A stretch of 64,000 nt of DNA, taken from the NCBI GenBank assembly GCA_011033025.1, contig WFMF01000024.1, forward strand, positions 913,966-977,965, written 5' to 3'. Of the stretch, positions 1 through 9,799 are shown piece after piece. Made by a program: the position numbers and the translations under genes. Numbering within the stretch: position 1 is the stretch's first letter; each line of letters starts with the position of its first letter. This stretch comes from Beroe forskalii (Eukaryota; Ctenophora; Nuda; Beroida; Beroidae). The notes beneath the pieces were generated by a model. That model searched no databases, had not been told where the DNA came from, and saw only the letters and a program-made list of their open reading frames with translations.

Positions 1-733
1 CAAGAAATTATATAATAAGAGAAACAATAGAATGGGTACCATAGATATGACAAAACTCAGGCAAAATGTTCTTAAACGTGAATACTTCCTTTATACTTAC
101 AGTAAGTACTTTTACAGTACCTAGGCCCAGTAACATCATGTAGAAAAATCGTGTCAATTATAGTCGAGTATGAACACTACAGGCACTTTCCGATGCCCGG
201 TGACATAGTACTGGGATAAATGACTGGGATAAATGACAATATTCAATATTCATTTGAAGTAACATGACACGACCATAATTTTGTCCTTAATAATACTTTA
301 ATACTGTGATTTAAGGAGAAATATGAAGGTTCGTTGGACAAGTAGATAACAAAATATCATAGATTAATTTCTTCTTCTGTATTCTGTATAGCTGATCTAA
401 TATTATGATCTAATATACACATAATATTATGATTATGTGATTCAGCCCCAAATCCTGATACCTGATACAGTATCAATGCAAGAGAAATATCGTGAAATTT
501 CCTAATTCTTACCTAAACACAGCAATATCAATGTCACAAATACAAAAATGGCTACTGGGAAGGTGGAACAGAGAAAGAAATCAGTGGAGCATTTTTAATA
601 TGGCACACCATTGCAGTGCATGTGCACCATTGCAACAAGCGTTATTAACAAGTTAACAGATTCTGAATCGACACGAATAGTACTTAAATGAGATAATTTA
701 GTACTCCTCTCACGAAAGCATAAAGTCATGTGG
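1..733. other. No gene seen, AT-rich flank
   Basis: I see no convincing coding exon, RNA gene or strong repeat in this AT-rich stretch. It ends where the left arm of the foldback-like element begins. Confidence 0.5.
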
Positions 734-1230
734 TAGTAAGGGTCGTATGTGCCCAGAACTGTAACCAACTGTGAACTAAATAGTATAGTAGGTTTGAGAA
801 CGTTTTCGTTATTTCATAGATGCACCAGAAAAAAACTAACCAACTTCTGAGTTGGGCAACCCCCTTTTTTGGACCCCTTTTTCTTTCAAAATGGCAATAT
901 CTCAGCTTCTGATTGAGATACGAAGCCAATAAATACACCAAACTATGCAGAATGAGCACATTATGGGGGGTAGAGCATAGTTTCTAAGTCGTTACCCTTT
1001 AGTTTTCGAGTTATGGACGAAAAACCCTTTTTAGCCCTCTACGCTGTATGACCAAAATTGCCCCTTTTCAATAAATGAGAACAGAAGATCGTAGAGACCT
1101 CAACAAGTACACTAGGCATGCAGAATGAGCACATTATGGGGGGTAGAGTATAGTTTCTAAGTCGTAACCCCTTTCGTTTTCGAGTTATGGACGAAAAACC
1201 CCTTTTTAGCCCTACTCGTATGACCAAAAT
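734..1230 (+). repeat. Left inverted arm of foldback-like element
   Basis: An outer unique segment is followed by about two ~173-bp units. Each unit contains GAGCACATTATGGGGGGTAG, a segment ending in GGACGAAAAACCC, and a segment with AATAAATGAGAACAGAAG. The same units appear inverted in the right arm. Confidence 0.75.
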
Positions 1231-1240
1231 TACCCCGTTT

Positions 1241-1316
1241 CAGTTCATACATTTGTACTCAGTTCATACATTTGCACTCAGTTCATACATTTGCACTCAG
1301 TTCATACATTTGCACT
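1241..1316 (+). repeat. 19-bp minisatellite
   Basis: About four copies of the unit CAGTTCATACATTTGCACT lie just upstream of the ORF1-type gene. They could be part of its promoter region, but nothing proves that. Confidence 0.85.
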
Positions 1317-1409
1317 TATCATACCTTCATACGTTGCTCGTCTGTTATCTCTACCACTGATTAGTGATCGTGCATTCAACAGCAGCTTGTAGCAATACAC
1401 TGCTTAGTG

Positions 1410-2303
1410 ATGGATTGTACAGTAAAATCGGAAAGATGGCTTAATTCAAGACTGCAGATGCTGGGTTGTTCGAGCGTGAAAGAAGTGACTCTCAGCAAGT
1501 GTAAAGTGCCTGTCAAGGAGGAGCTCGCCACGTCACTGCACGCAGCGTTATCAATCATTTACCAGCTGAACAATCAGATCAGAAGGATAACTGAAGAGTC
1601 AGAGGAGTTGCAGGAAAAGCTTGATGAGTCTCTGGAGGCTTCAGTTAGTGTCAATCAGGCAAGCAGTGAGACTCTGGTGTTGCAGAAGAAGCTTCTGGAC
1701 TCGCAAGAGACTGTGGTTCGGCTTCAGGGGGAGTTACTGGAATGCAAGGACGAACAGCTGCGAGCAGTCACTTCAAGCGTCAAGTCCCCAGTTCAAGAGA
1801 CTGTGAAGGAGGAGTTCAGGAGCTACAGTCAGGTCGTGCTTTCAGGACAACAAGAGCAGACACCTGTTACACCAGCGAACATCGTGTCAGTAGTGAAGAA
1901 AGTTGTGGAAGAGGAGGACAGAAGTCGAAATGTCATGGTATTTGGACTTGTGGAAGAAAAGAACGAGGACCTTAACGCGAAGATCGTCGACATCATGGAG
2001 GTGATCGGAGAGAAGCCGAAGATGGAGGTGTGTCGAGTGGGCAAGGGTAAGGACAGCAGACCACGGCCTGTTAAGGTCGCCTTATCCAGCTTGTTGATTG
2101 TGTGGCAGGTCATTTCTAAGTCTCCCCGACTCAGCGAGAAGGACAAGTTTAAGAATGTATTCCTGTCTCCAGACAGATCCTACGATCAGCGGGCTGTGCA
2201 CAGGACTCTTATTGCAGAGCTGAAGAGGAAAAAGGCCGATGAGCCTGGAAAGCGACATTTCATCAGGAGTGGGACTGTTAACAGTGTCGAGAAGACAGCG
2301 TGA
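1410..2303 (+). CDS. LINE ORF1-type coiled-coil/RRM protein
   Basis: This is an intact 297-residue reading frame. I chose the ATG at 1410; a GTG sits directly before it in frame. Residues about 45-115 are rich in Glu, Leu, Gln and Lys with heptad spacing and look like a coiled coil. Residues about 170-245 begin RSRNVMVFGL and resemble the RRM-like core of ORF1 proteins of CR1/L2-type non-LTR retrotransposons. The C-terminal part has a PDRSYDQR motif and an HRTLIAELKRKK helix typical of that family. Such proteins bind RNA and help retrotransposition. No endonuclease or reverse transcriptase ORF follows, so this copy stands alone inside a foldback-like element. The absence of stops or frameshifts suggests recent arrival or constraint. 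The family call is fairly secure; any host function is speculation. Confidence 0.75.
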   Translation: MDCTVKSERWLNSRLQMLGCSSVKEVTLSKCKVPVKEELATSLHAALSIIYQLNNQIRRITEESEELQEKLDESLEASVSVNQASSETLVLQKKLLDSQETVVRLQGELLECKDEQLRAVTSSVKSPVQETVKEEFRSYSQVVLSGQQEQTPVTPANIVSVVKKVVEEEDRSRNVMVFGLVEEKNEDLNAKIVDIMEVIGEKPKMEVCRVGKGKDSRPRPVKVALSSLLIVWQVISKSPRLSEKDKFKNVFLSPDRSYDQRAVHRTLIAELKRKKADEPGKRHFIRSGTVNSVEKTA

Positions 2304-2544
2304 TGAAACACATGAACTCAAGGGTGCATGGAGCATATGCGTTTAGGAGTGTTGGGAATTAATGACATTAAGCCGTTTAAAATGCTGTTAAGTTTTATAT
2401 CAGCAGTCTGTCGCGCATACAGGTCTTTTTAGATCTCGCAACACATACTCTGATTGCAATGTCTGTGTTTAAGAATTTTGGTGTGTCACAAATTCTTCTC
2501 ATTCAGATTGTCGAGTGCCCTATCGAGGGATTTTATATTAATTT
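2304..2544. other. No gene seen, downstream of ORF1-type gene
   Basis: This is possibly the 3' remainder of the retroelement carrying ORF1. I see no start of an endonuclease/RT frame here. Confidence 0.4.
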
Positions 2545-3396
2545 ACTAGCAGGCCCGTTGGGCCTGCAAATACACAGCTTACTCGGCGCTGCTACGCAGC
2601 ACCTTGTTCGCAAATTTGAAACATGTCAACTCAAATTTATTGAATACTTTTACCGCATCAAAAAACTCCAATCAAGTCAAAAGTTACGACGAAATTAAAA
2701 CAGCATTAAACAGAAATGAATGCGCACAGGACCAAATAATGAGTTATCAAAAAGTTTATGAAGGAGCAAAATTCACCATTATTCGTTGGTTACTTTTAGT
2801 AATGCTGTACCGTGTAAGTTTTGATCATTATATTTTGCTCTCCTATGATGAGGTTAAATCTGAAAATTAAAACCGAGTATCGTACTCATACTGAACGTTG
2901 TATTAAAGCTTTGATTCACGGCAAAGAGCAGTATTCCAAATCCAAAATCACAATGTGCTCTGCCCAAATTCGATTCAATTGATTTAGCTTTTGTTTGATT
3001 GTTTTAAATTCGCATTTTTCCGTTACCATCAACTCGGCATTAATTTAAATCGACCGACGTCTGCCACAGATTTATGAAGAGATGCTAACGGAAATAGCCT
3101 CCACGATGCCAGCCAAACCTGTCCTCTATCTTCAGATCTTGAATTTCAAATGAAAAACAGTAAACAGGCCTATATTTCAAACGCTACAATGCAGCAGTCA
3201 ACAACTTGTCAGAAAGCAATCGCGTAGAACTGATCATAATATGCACGTGCAAAAATTGGTTTCCATAGCAACGGCACCATTATGCGCAGCTTAGCCTTCG
3301 TTTCTCTTGATATTTTCTTGGCAAGCTCAAATTTAAACTGTGCGCCCGCACAGACATAATTCACGTGCTCTTACGAAATTATATAAGAGATTATTG
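2545..3396 (+). mobile_element. Hairpin-headed dispersed repeat, long copy
   Basis: It begins ACTAGC and continues with a perfect 8-bp stem hairpin at 2549-2567 (GCAGGCCC, loop GTT, GGGCCTGC), then a second GC-rich palindromic stretch (GGCGCTGCTACGCAGC). It ends near GAAATTATATAAGAGA. A shorter copy with the same head, internal segments and tail is at 45092-45431. A fixed head, a fixed tail and internal deletion between copies fit a non-autonomous mobile element. I cannot place it in a known superfamily. No coding frame was recognised. Confidence 0.55.
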
Positions 3397-3457
3397 TTAT
3401 AATTTCATTGATTTCAAAGCCCTTAGTGGTGCCCCACCGTGGGTTTTCAAACAAAAA

Positions 3458-3832
3458 AATAAATGAGAACAGAAGGTCGTAGAGAACTCAACAAGTACTC
3501 TACGTTAAGCAGAATAAGCACATTATGGGGGGTAGAGCATAGTTATAACGTCATAACCCCTTTAGTTTTCGAGTTATGGACGAACACCCCATTTTAGCCC
3601 TATGCGTATGACCAAAGTTGCCCCTTTTCAATAAATGAGAACAGAAGATCGTAGACACCTCAACAAGTCCACCAGGGTATGCAGAATGAGCACATTATGG
3701 GGGGCAGAGCATACTTTCTAAGCCGTTACCCCTTTCGTTTTCGAGTAATAGACGAAAAACCCTTTTTAGCCCTATGCGTATTACCAAAATTGTCCCTTTT
3801 CAATAGATGAGAACCGAAGATTGTAGAACTTC
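3458..3832 (+). repeat. Two internal direct copies of arm unit
   Basis: Two ~170-bp units match the left arm units in the same orientation, with GAGCACATTATGGGGGG and GACGAA segments. They show that the arm repeat also occurs inside the element. Confidence 0.75.
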
Positions 3833-4224
3833 AGACAAATTGGACCTGTTCTTTTATTTCAACAGCGCCAGGAAATTCCTCAAGATTGAACTAACTTCGC
3901 ATTATTATTTGGATAAGCACTTGAATGAAGCGGTGTGGGGATGTGGACGTGATGGGCAACGAGCACCTCTCCCCTTTTCCTGTCCCCTGGCAAAGTTGTG
4001 TATTTTTACATGACAGATTGTGATGGATGAAGTTGCTCTGCAAACAAGTCAGTTGTTGGTACAGGTTTTCAACCTACTGGCCTATTCATGGCCCTATTCT
4101 GGCCATAGACATGCACCAGCCGGAGGCTGAAGAAGCATTGAAATAGGATCAGGTTTTTTATTAACTTATGTGAAGCCGTTCATAGGCGTCTGTCTCAACA
4201 GTTCAACACAAATCCAGGTTACAA

Positions 4225-4383
4225 GTTCATAGGGGTATGTTGCAAGTTCATAGAAGTTTGTTATTAAGAGTTAATTACTTCATAGGGGTCTGTGATACGT
4301 TCGTTGGGGTACGTTACAAGTTCATAGGGGTATGCTACGAGTTCATAGGGTTGTGTTACGAGTTTATAGGGGTATGTTCAAGA
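4225..4383 (+). repeat. 21-bp minisatellite
   Basis: Degenerate tandem copies of a unit close to GGGGTATGTTACAAGTTCATA. Because the unit is a multiple of three, one frame reads as a repetitive peptide (4237-4494), probably by chance. Confidence 0.75.
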
Positions 4384-4691
4384 TATTTAAACCGATGCAA
4401 TAATCGCCGTTCATCTTTCTCAGCAGTTTCAATTTTAATCTATAATAATAGTCGAACTATATTGTATATACCTACCTTTGTACATCCTCCGTGATTCATT
4501 TCAATGAAAAGGGGCTTTCAGTTTCAGAAAACACAAAATGGGTAAGAACATTGGAACCATTCTTCTCCGACCTTAGAAGTTTAAGACTACACCTTAGAAG
4601 ATCAAGAAGATTAGAAGATTAAGACTACGCTCTATCCCCCAATAATGAGCTCATCCTGCATAACATTAACACAGCGTACTTGTTGAGTTCT

Positions 4692-4786
4692 CTATAACTG
4701 ATAAAACAAATATTGGCGAACCAGGTCATTGAGTCACACAGGCACACTACCCTTGAGTTGAGCCACCATGCCATCCAGAAGAGAGT
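4692..4786 (+). repeat. Direct repeat, first copy
   Basis: About 95 bp starting TATAACTGATAAAACAAATA and running through CACACAGGC to CCATCCAGAAGAG. It is repeated at 5198-5290. Confidence 0.7.
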
Positions 4787-5197
4787 CTTTGACTTGTGTT
4801 AGAACTCGAAGAGACTTCGGGTGATAAGAAGTCTTCTTCAATAGTGCAGTCTAGCTATGTGGTCCCGGGCTTACTTCCATTCTGGTGTTATGAAATGGAG
4901 TCACGACCGGCTTAGGCGGAGTTAAACGTCGTTTTATGGGCGCCAAATGATCCTCCTCCCACATTTTTGATGCTAGAAATCACATGATAGAGGTCTTTGT
5001 CCGTAGTCCATCCTCAAGCTTCCAGAGAGTGTCTTTCCCGTCCTTAACCATGTTATCTGAGTATGAGAGTACAGAAGTACAAGAGTAATGAATCAATCCG
5101 AAGATCAATCAACACAGATCCCAACTTGTCTCGAAGTCAGAGCACAGGTGTGCCGAAGCATGCTCCAAGGACTTACAGTCTCCTGAGTATGAGTTAA

Positions 5198-5290
5198 TAT
5201 AACTGATAAAACAAATATTGGCGAACCAGGTCTTTGAGTCACACAGGCAAACTACCAGGTTGAGTTGAGACATCATGCCATCCAGAAGAG
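5198..5290 (+). repeat. Direct repeat, second copy
   Basis: A near-identical copy of 4692-4786, lying just inside the right inverted arm. Confidence 0.7.
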
Positions 5291-5299
5291 TTATCTACA

Positions 5300-6187
5300 A
5301 TCCTATGTTCTCATTAATTGATGAGGGACAATTTTGGTCATAGGCATAGGGCTAAAAAGGGGTTTTTCGTCTTTTACTCGAAAACGAACGGGGTTACGAT
5401 TCAGAAACTATGCTCTACCCCCCATAATGTGCTCTTTCTGCATACCCTAGTGTACTTGTTGAGGTCTCTACGATCTTCTGTTCTCATTTATTGAAAAGGG
5501 GCAACTTTGGTCATACGCATAGGGCTTAATAGGGGTTTTTCGTCCATAACTCGAAAACTAAAGGGGTTATGACGTTGAAACTATGCTCTACCCCCCATAA
5601 TGTGCTTATTCTGCTAAACGTAGAGTACTTGTTGAGTTCTCTACGACCTTCTGTTCTCATTTATTGAAACGGGGTAATTTTGGTCATACGAGTAGGGCTA
5701 AAAAGGGGTTTTTCGTCCATAACTCGAAAACGAAAGGGGTTACGACTTAGAAACTATACTCTACCCCCCATAATGTGCTCATTCTGCATGCCCTAGTGTA
5801 CTTGTTGAGGTCTCTACGATCTTCTGTTCTCATTTATTGAAAAGGGGCAATTTTGGTCATACGCGTAGGGCTAAAAAGGGGTTTTTCGTCCATAACTCGA
5901 AAACTAAAGGGGTTACGACTTAGAAACTATGCTCTACCCCCCATAATGTGCTCATTCTGCATAGTTTGGTGTATTTGTTGGCTTCGTATCTCGATCAGAA
6001 GCTGAGATATTGCCATTCAAAGTTTTTGCCCCATTTTGAAAGAAAAGGGGTCCAAAAAAGGGGGTTGCCCAACTCAGAAGTTGGTTAGTTTTTTTCTGGT
6101 GCATCTATGGCCTATGAACTACCGAAAAACGTTCTCAAACCTACTATACTATTTAGTTCACAGGGGGTTACAGTCAGACCCTTACTA
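5300..6187 (-). repeat. Right inverted arm of foldback-like element
   Basis: About four ~170-bp units in reverse orientation relative to the left arm, followed by the unique outer segment with TATACTATTTAGTTCACAG near the end. It has twice as many units as the left arm, so the arms differ in copy number. Confidence 0.75.
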
Positions 6188-6189
6188 TG

Positions 6190-8240
6190 GGCGTACAGTA
6201 GAGATTCACTCATCTCCTCATTTTCTTAATTTTTTCTTTCTTCTCTATTCCTTCTTTTCTTTTGTCTCTTCTTTTTTCCCTTTTAGTCGGTCCTGCTTTT
6301 TTCAGTTTTTCTGTTTCCTTATGTTCTGTTTTGCCACTCAAGATGCCATGAAGCGGCATTAAGTAAAACCTCCATGATTCAGAGATATGAAGAAGAGGCC
6401 AGAATTCACCAGAATTCTATTGTATGAAGCGACATCTCCAACTCACCACAAACAGAGCTGATGCTGACATATGGAAAAGTAGCCACAATTCACCTTTGAA
6501 TACAGAAAGGTATTTGCAATGTGCATTTTCTGCAATTGTAAAGATAGTGCAACTACATTGCAAACTTCTATCTATGTTTTATTGATTCAATACATTCGAT
6601 TGGTAAGTACATAACGCAGAGTGGAAATAAACAATGCCTTTCACTCCATGATACTTTGTGATCTCTAAACAAGTTATGGGTGAGTACCGCTGTAGAGTGT
6701 AGGTACCGCATTCTATGAGGCATCGTGGGTGATTGGGCTTTATTCTGATTTTCAGGATTAATCCGTTGAGTGTTAGTGTCCAACTATAACACCATAGACG
6801 AATCAAAGGAAGACCACTGCAATGGTGAAATTCCCCAAGTAATACCTGGAGATAGGGAACAACAAACTCATTCTGCAGGTTGCTCAAGGAAGGTAATACC
6901 TATGACATAAAAAGAATATCAATAAGCCGAATCCGAATATAGCCAAACCAATGAGTTATTCTTATTCGTGAGAGGCAAATACCCTCTGAGCTCAGTTCTC
7001 CCCTCATTATCTGAGAAGGAACCGAAGATGATATTGTGAACATAACTAACATTGACGTTAGTTTGTAGAATCACTGAGCACACTGAGTCCACAGAGGACC
7101 ACTTCCATGTGTTCCTCACCGGAGATTTATCGAATGAGTTCGGTGACAAAAACAACAAGCTGACATGCACGAGTTGGTCATGGAAAGTATACGAGGTTAC
7201 CATGGGTAACCATTGGGTTACCATGGAAAGAATATGGGGTTTCCCCGCATCGTAAGACATGACCGGCAATACAACTATGTACATTTTATTAAGACAATAT
7301 TAATATTACGTCGTTACATTCATACGAGACCAATTAATGTTTCTTTTAACATTGAATAACAAATTCATAACATAAGGAAGTTCACTATGTTCATTTATTT
7401 CTCTCCTAACAACGGAACTCGAATTAGAAATGGGTCTAATGAAAAAGGAATGGAGTGTGCTCAGTCCAAAGAGAATTACAGGATTAAATCAACAGTCAAC
7501 TGTAACAACCCCAAAGCTCAAGTCTGCTTTAAGGCTCCCTAAAGGGTGCGCACAGTAAAAAATATGTAATTATGCTCAATTATAATCTCAAATAGAGAAA
7601 CCTGATAAATCCAAACCCAGTTCATCACTTTATTACCAGCCCCTCTTCTTATTAAAAAGGGTCGACGTAAAAATCAAATAAAAACATAAAATCATTCAGT
7701 TTTATCAAGGTAAAAGGAAAAAATTATAGAATAGGCCCAAAAAGTAGCCATAAATAACTACAATCTCACTATGTTGAAAGGTTGAAGAGCACCACAACTT
7801 GTGGTAGCCCACAAAGAAAACACCACAGCAACTTTGGAACTTTGGAAGTTCAGTTGCAATCTTCATTTCCTGACAGACACCTGTAACGTCTCATGACGTT
7901 TTCATGGCATTGGTAAATCATTAGAAATCAATCTATCAAACTTATTACTTTATTAATATTAATCATTAATATAATAATGTATGAAATTTACATTAATTAT
8001 TAAAAATCAATCTATTAATATTAGCATAAAACTTATATTCATTAATTCACACAGACAAAATATCACACAGAGACCGATAAGATTAAGGTACTGAGATTTA
8101 GAAGTAATTATATTCTTTGTGAGTTCACACTGTCTAAAAAGTCTACAAATCTACACGATCTGAAACTCTGCCTGAAATTGTACTGGAAATTCTATCAAAG
8201 AAGTTATATAAATTAGTACACTAGTTCCATAGCATTAAAC
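6190..8240. other. No gene supported
   Basis: Only short frames with poor coding character are open on either strand. There is a pyrimidine-rich run at about 6210-6330 and small inverted GGTTACCATGG motifs at 7195-7225. I see no recognisable gene. Confidence 0.45.
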
Positions 8241-8244
8241 TGCA

Positions 8245-9012
8245 TTGATGGCAGTAAGGACCAAAGTTTTGAAAGAGAGAATGATGTGCATTGCATCTAC
8301 TTCACTAGAGCTCGAAGGTAGGCAAGAACCACGTTATTAGCAAAGTCGTAAGATTAAGAGACCCCAGGGAGCATTAGAATCTGCTGCTGTAGACACCCAC
8401 AACCACTTTGCACAACAACTATCGCAGTAACAGCATTTAAGAGTCGAATATACTATACTTGAAGCTATAAGTATTACTGTATATTACCAGGGGATTTTCA
8501 AGTGAAGCTGACGGAGGACTCTCCTTTTGGAAGGCAAGCTGAAGGTCAGCACCGAAGGCAAACAAACTGGTTCGAGGTTTAAGCAGGGTTTACAATCTCT
8601 ATTAGTAACCCTGTACCCAGTAGCCACGCCCTCACCACACCTCTACAGTAAATATTGTACTGACTGGAGATCAGGTGACAAAGACCGTTCATTTGTAAAC
8701 GTGGGTACGAAGATACCGCACAGTAAAGAGTGTGCTGCTCCAAAAAACAGTGGGGAAAGTATGGACGTTTTGCCAAGCGATTGGAAGTGTCATGAGCATT
8801 GATGGGAGAAAAGACAAAAGATTTGAAAGAATAATGTACATTGCATTTACTTTGCTTGAAGGTAGTCAAGAATCGCGTAAAGCACAGCGGTAAGAGTAAT
8901 AAGAGACCCCAGGATGCAGTACAATCTGCTGCTGTTGAGTATTGACATCCACAACCACCTATCAGAACTAGTAGCAGCATTATAGACGTGAATATGCTAT
9001 ACTTGATGCTAT
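8245..9012 (+). repeat. Tandem duplication around decayed exon
   Basis: The segment at about 8245-8470 (GCATTGATGGCAGTAAGGAC, later CACAACCAC, later GCTATAAGTATTA) recurs at about 8800-9012. The decayed zinc finger exon lies between the two. With the second exon copy at 9411 this shows repeated local duplication of one genomic unit. Confidence 0.65.
8491..8799 (+). pseudogene. Decayed RanBP2-type zinc finger exon, copy 1
   Basis: A TTACCAG acceptor-like site precedes GGGATTTTCAAGTGAAGC. The reading resembles copy 2: DFQVKLT-like start, a helical segment, then a DWRSG...SFVNVGT...ECAAPK stretch. RanBP2 zinc fingers have the pattern W-x-C-x(2)-C-T-x-V/I-N...C-x(2)-C-x-A-P. Here three of the four expected zinc-binding cysteines are replaced and only the Cys before AAPK remains, so it could not bind zinc normally. 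Such fingers usually bind ubiquitin or RNA. The parent protein is not identified. Confidence 0.5.
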
Positions 9013-9410
9013 AATAATTAATGCATTACTTATTATAATTAATAATTGATCCTTTTTACTTTTGAGAATTGAGGGTTAAGCTTTAGCTAGCCGATCAAAT
9101 TGTTAGCTGAAAATTTAACTTAAATTTTAGCGAACAATTTGATCGGCTAGCTAAAGCTTAACTTCCGCGTTGCCCTAACCAGAACCATGGTTTCGCGCTC
9201 CAAGTGCACATTTTACCAATGTTTGAAAAACGCGAAATTTTAAACAATTTGTGGAGGAAAAACAAATTAACACATTTTGAAAAAATGATGGAATTGAATC
9301 ATCAATGCACGGTCACCTTTATTTTTAAATGGGAGAGGGAAATTTAAGCGCTCGCCGAAGTTGGAGAAAACGAGCGCAATTCTTGTTATATATTTCTATC
9401 ATATTACCAG
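9013..9410. other. Spacer containing a long hairpin
   Basis: AT-rich sequence between the duplicated units. It holds the inverted repeat at 9075-9162. No gene seen. Confidence 0.5.
9075..9162. repeat. 88-bp inverted repeat (hairpin)
   Basis: The left arm starts GTTAAGCTTTAGCTAGCCGA and the right arm ends TCGGCTAGCTAAAGCTTAAC. The arms are about 33 nt and nearly perfect, with a short AT-rich loop. It could be a small MITE or a recombination product. Confidence 0.8.
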
Positions 9411-9725
9411 GGGATTTTCAAGTGAAGCTGACGGGGGACTCTCCTTTTGTAAGGCAAGCTGAAGGGCACGACCAACGGCAAACAAACTGGATTGAGGTTA
9501 AGCAGGGTTTAGATTCTCTATTAGAAACCCTTCACCTGGTAGCCACGCCCTCGCTACACCTCTACTAAATATTGTTCTGACTGGAGATCCGGTGCCAAGA
9601 CTGTACATTTGTAAACGTTGGAACAAACATACCGCACTGTGAAGAGTGTGCAGCTCCAAAACACAGTGGAGAAAGCATGCACGTTTTGCCAGGCGATTGG
9701 AAGGGCAATGAACGCGAAGTAACAA
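9411..9725 (+). pseudogene. Decayed RanBP2-type zinc finger exon, copy 2
   Basis: The same TTACCAG acceptor precedes GGGATTTTCAAGTGAAGC. In the first frame it reads as a peptide starting DFQVKLTGDSPF, open until a TAA near 9566. In another frame the zinc finger follows with all four cysteines intact: CQDCTFVNVGT...HCEECAAPK. The two parts are out of frame, so at least one indel and a stop separate them. The pattern matches RanBP2-type fingers. It is better preserved than copy 1 at 8491, which suggests the copies decayed independently after duplication. Confidence 0.55.
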
Positions 9726-9799
9726 CTTCAGTCGAAGGAAGCAGTGTTTTAAGTGCTCCTCACCTAAACCTAAGATGATGAAATTGAAATTTTGATCGT

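Larger units (their letters stand above)
734..6187. mobile_element. Foldback-like element with composite inverted arms
   Basis: The sequence after 734 reads TAGTAAGGGTC and the sequence ending at 6187 reads GACCCTTACTA. From these ends inward the two sides are inverted copies of each other, through a unique outer segment (about 734-940 and 5960-6187) and then into ~170-bp tandem units. Long inverted arms made of tandem repeats are the hallmark of foldback (FB-type) transposons. The three bases TGG occur on both outer flanks and may be a short target duplication, but that is weak. The interior holds a LINE ORF1-type gene (1410-2303), a hairpin-headed repeat (2545-3396), two more copies of the arm unit in direct orientation, and a 21-bp minisatellite. 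No transposase is visible, so mobility would depend on another element. The call rests on structure only. Confidence 0.6.
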
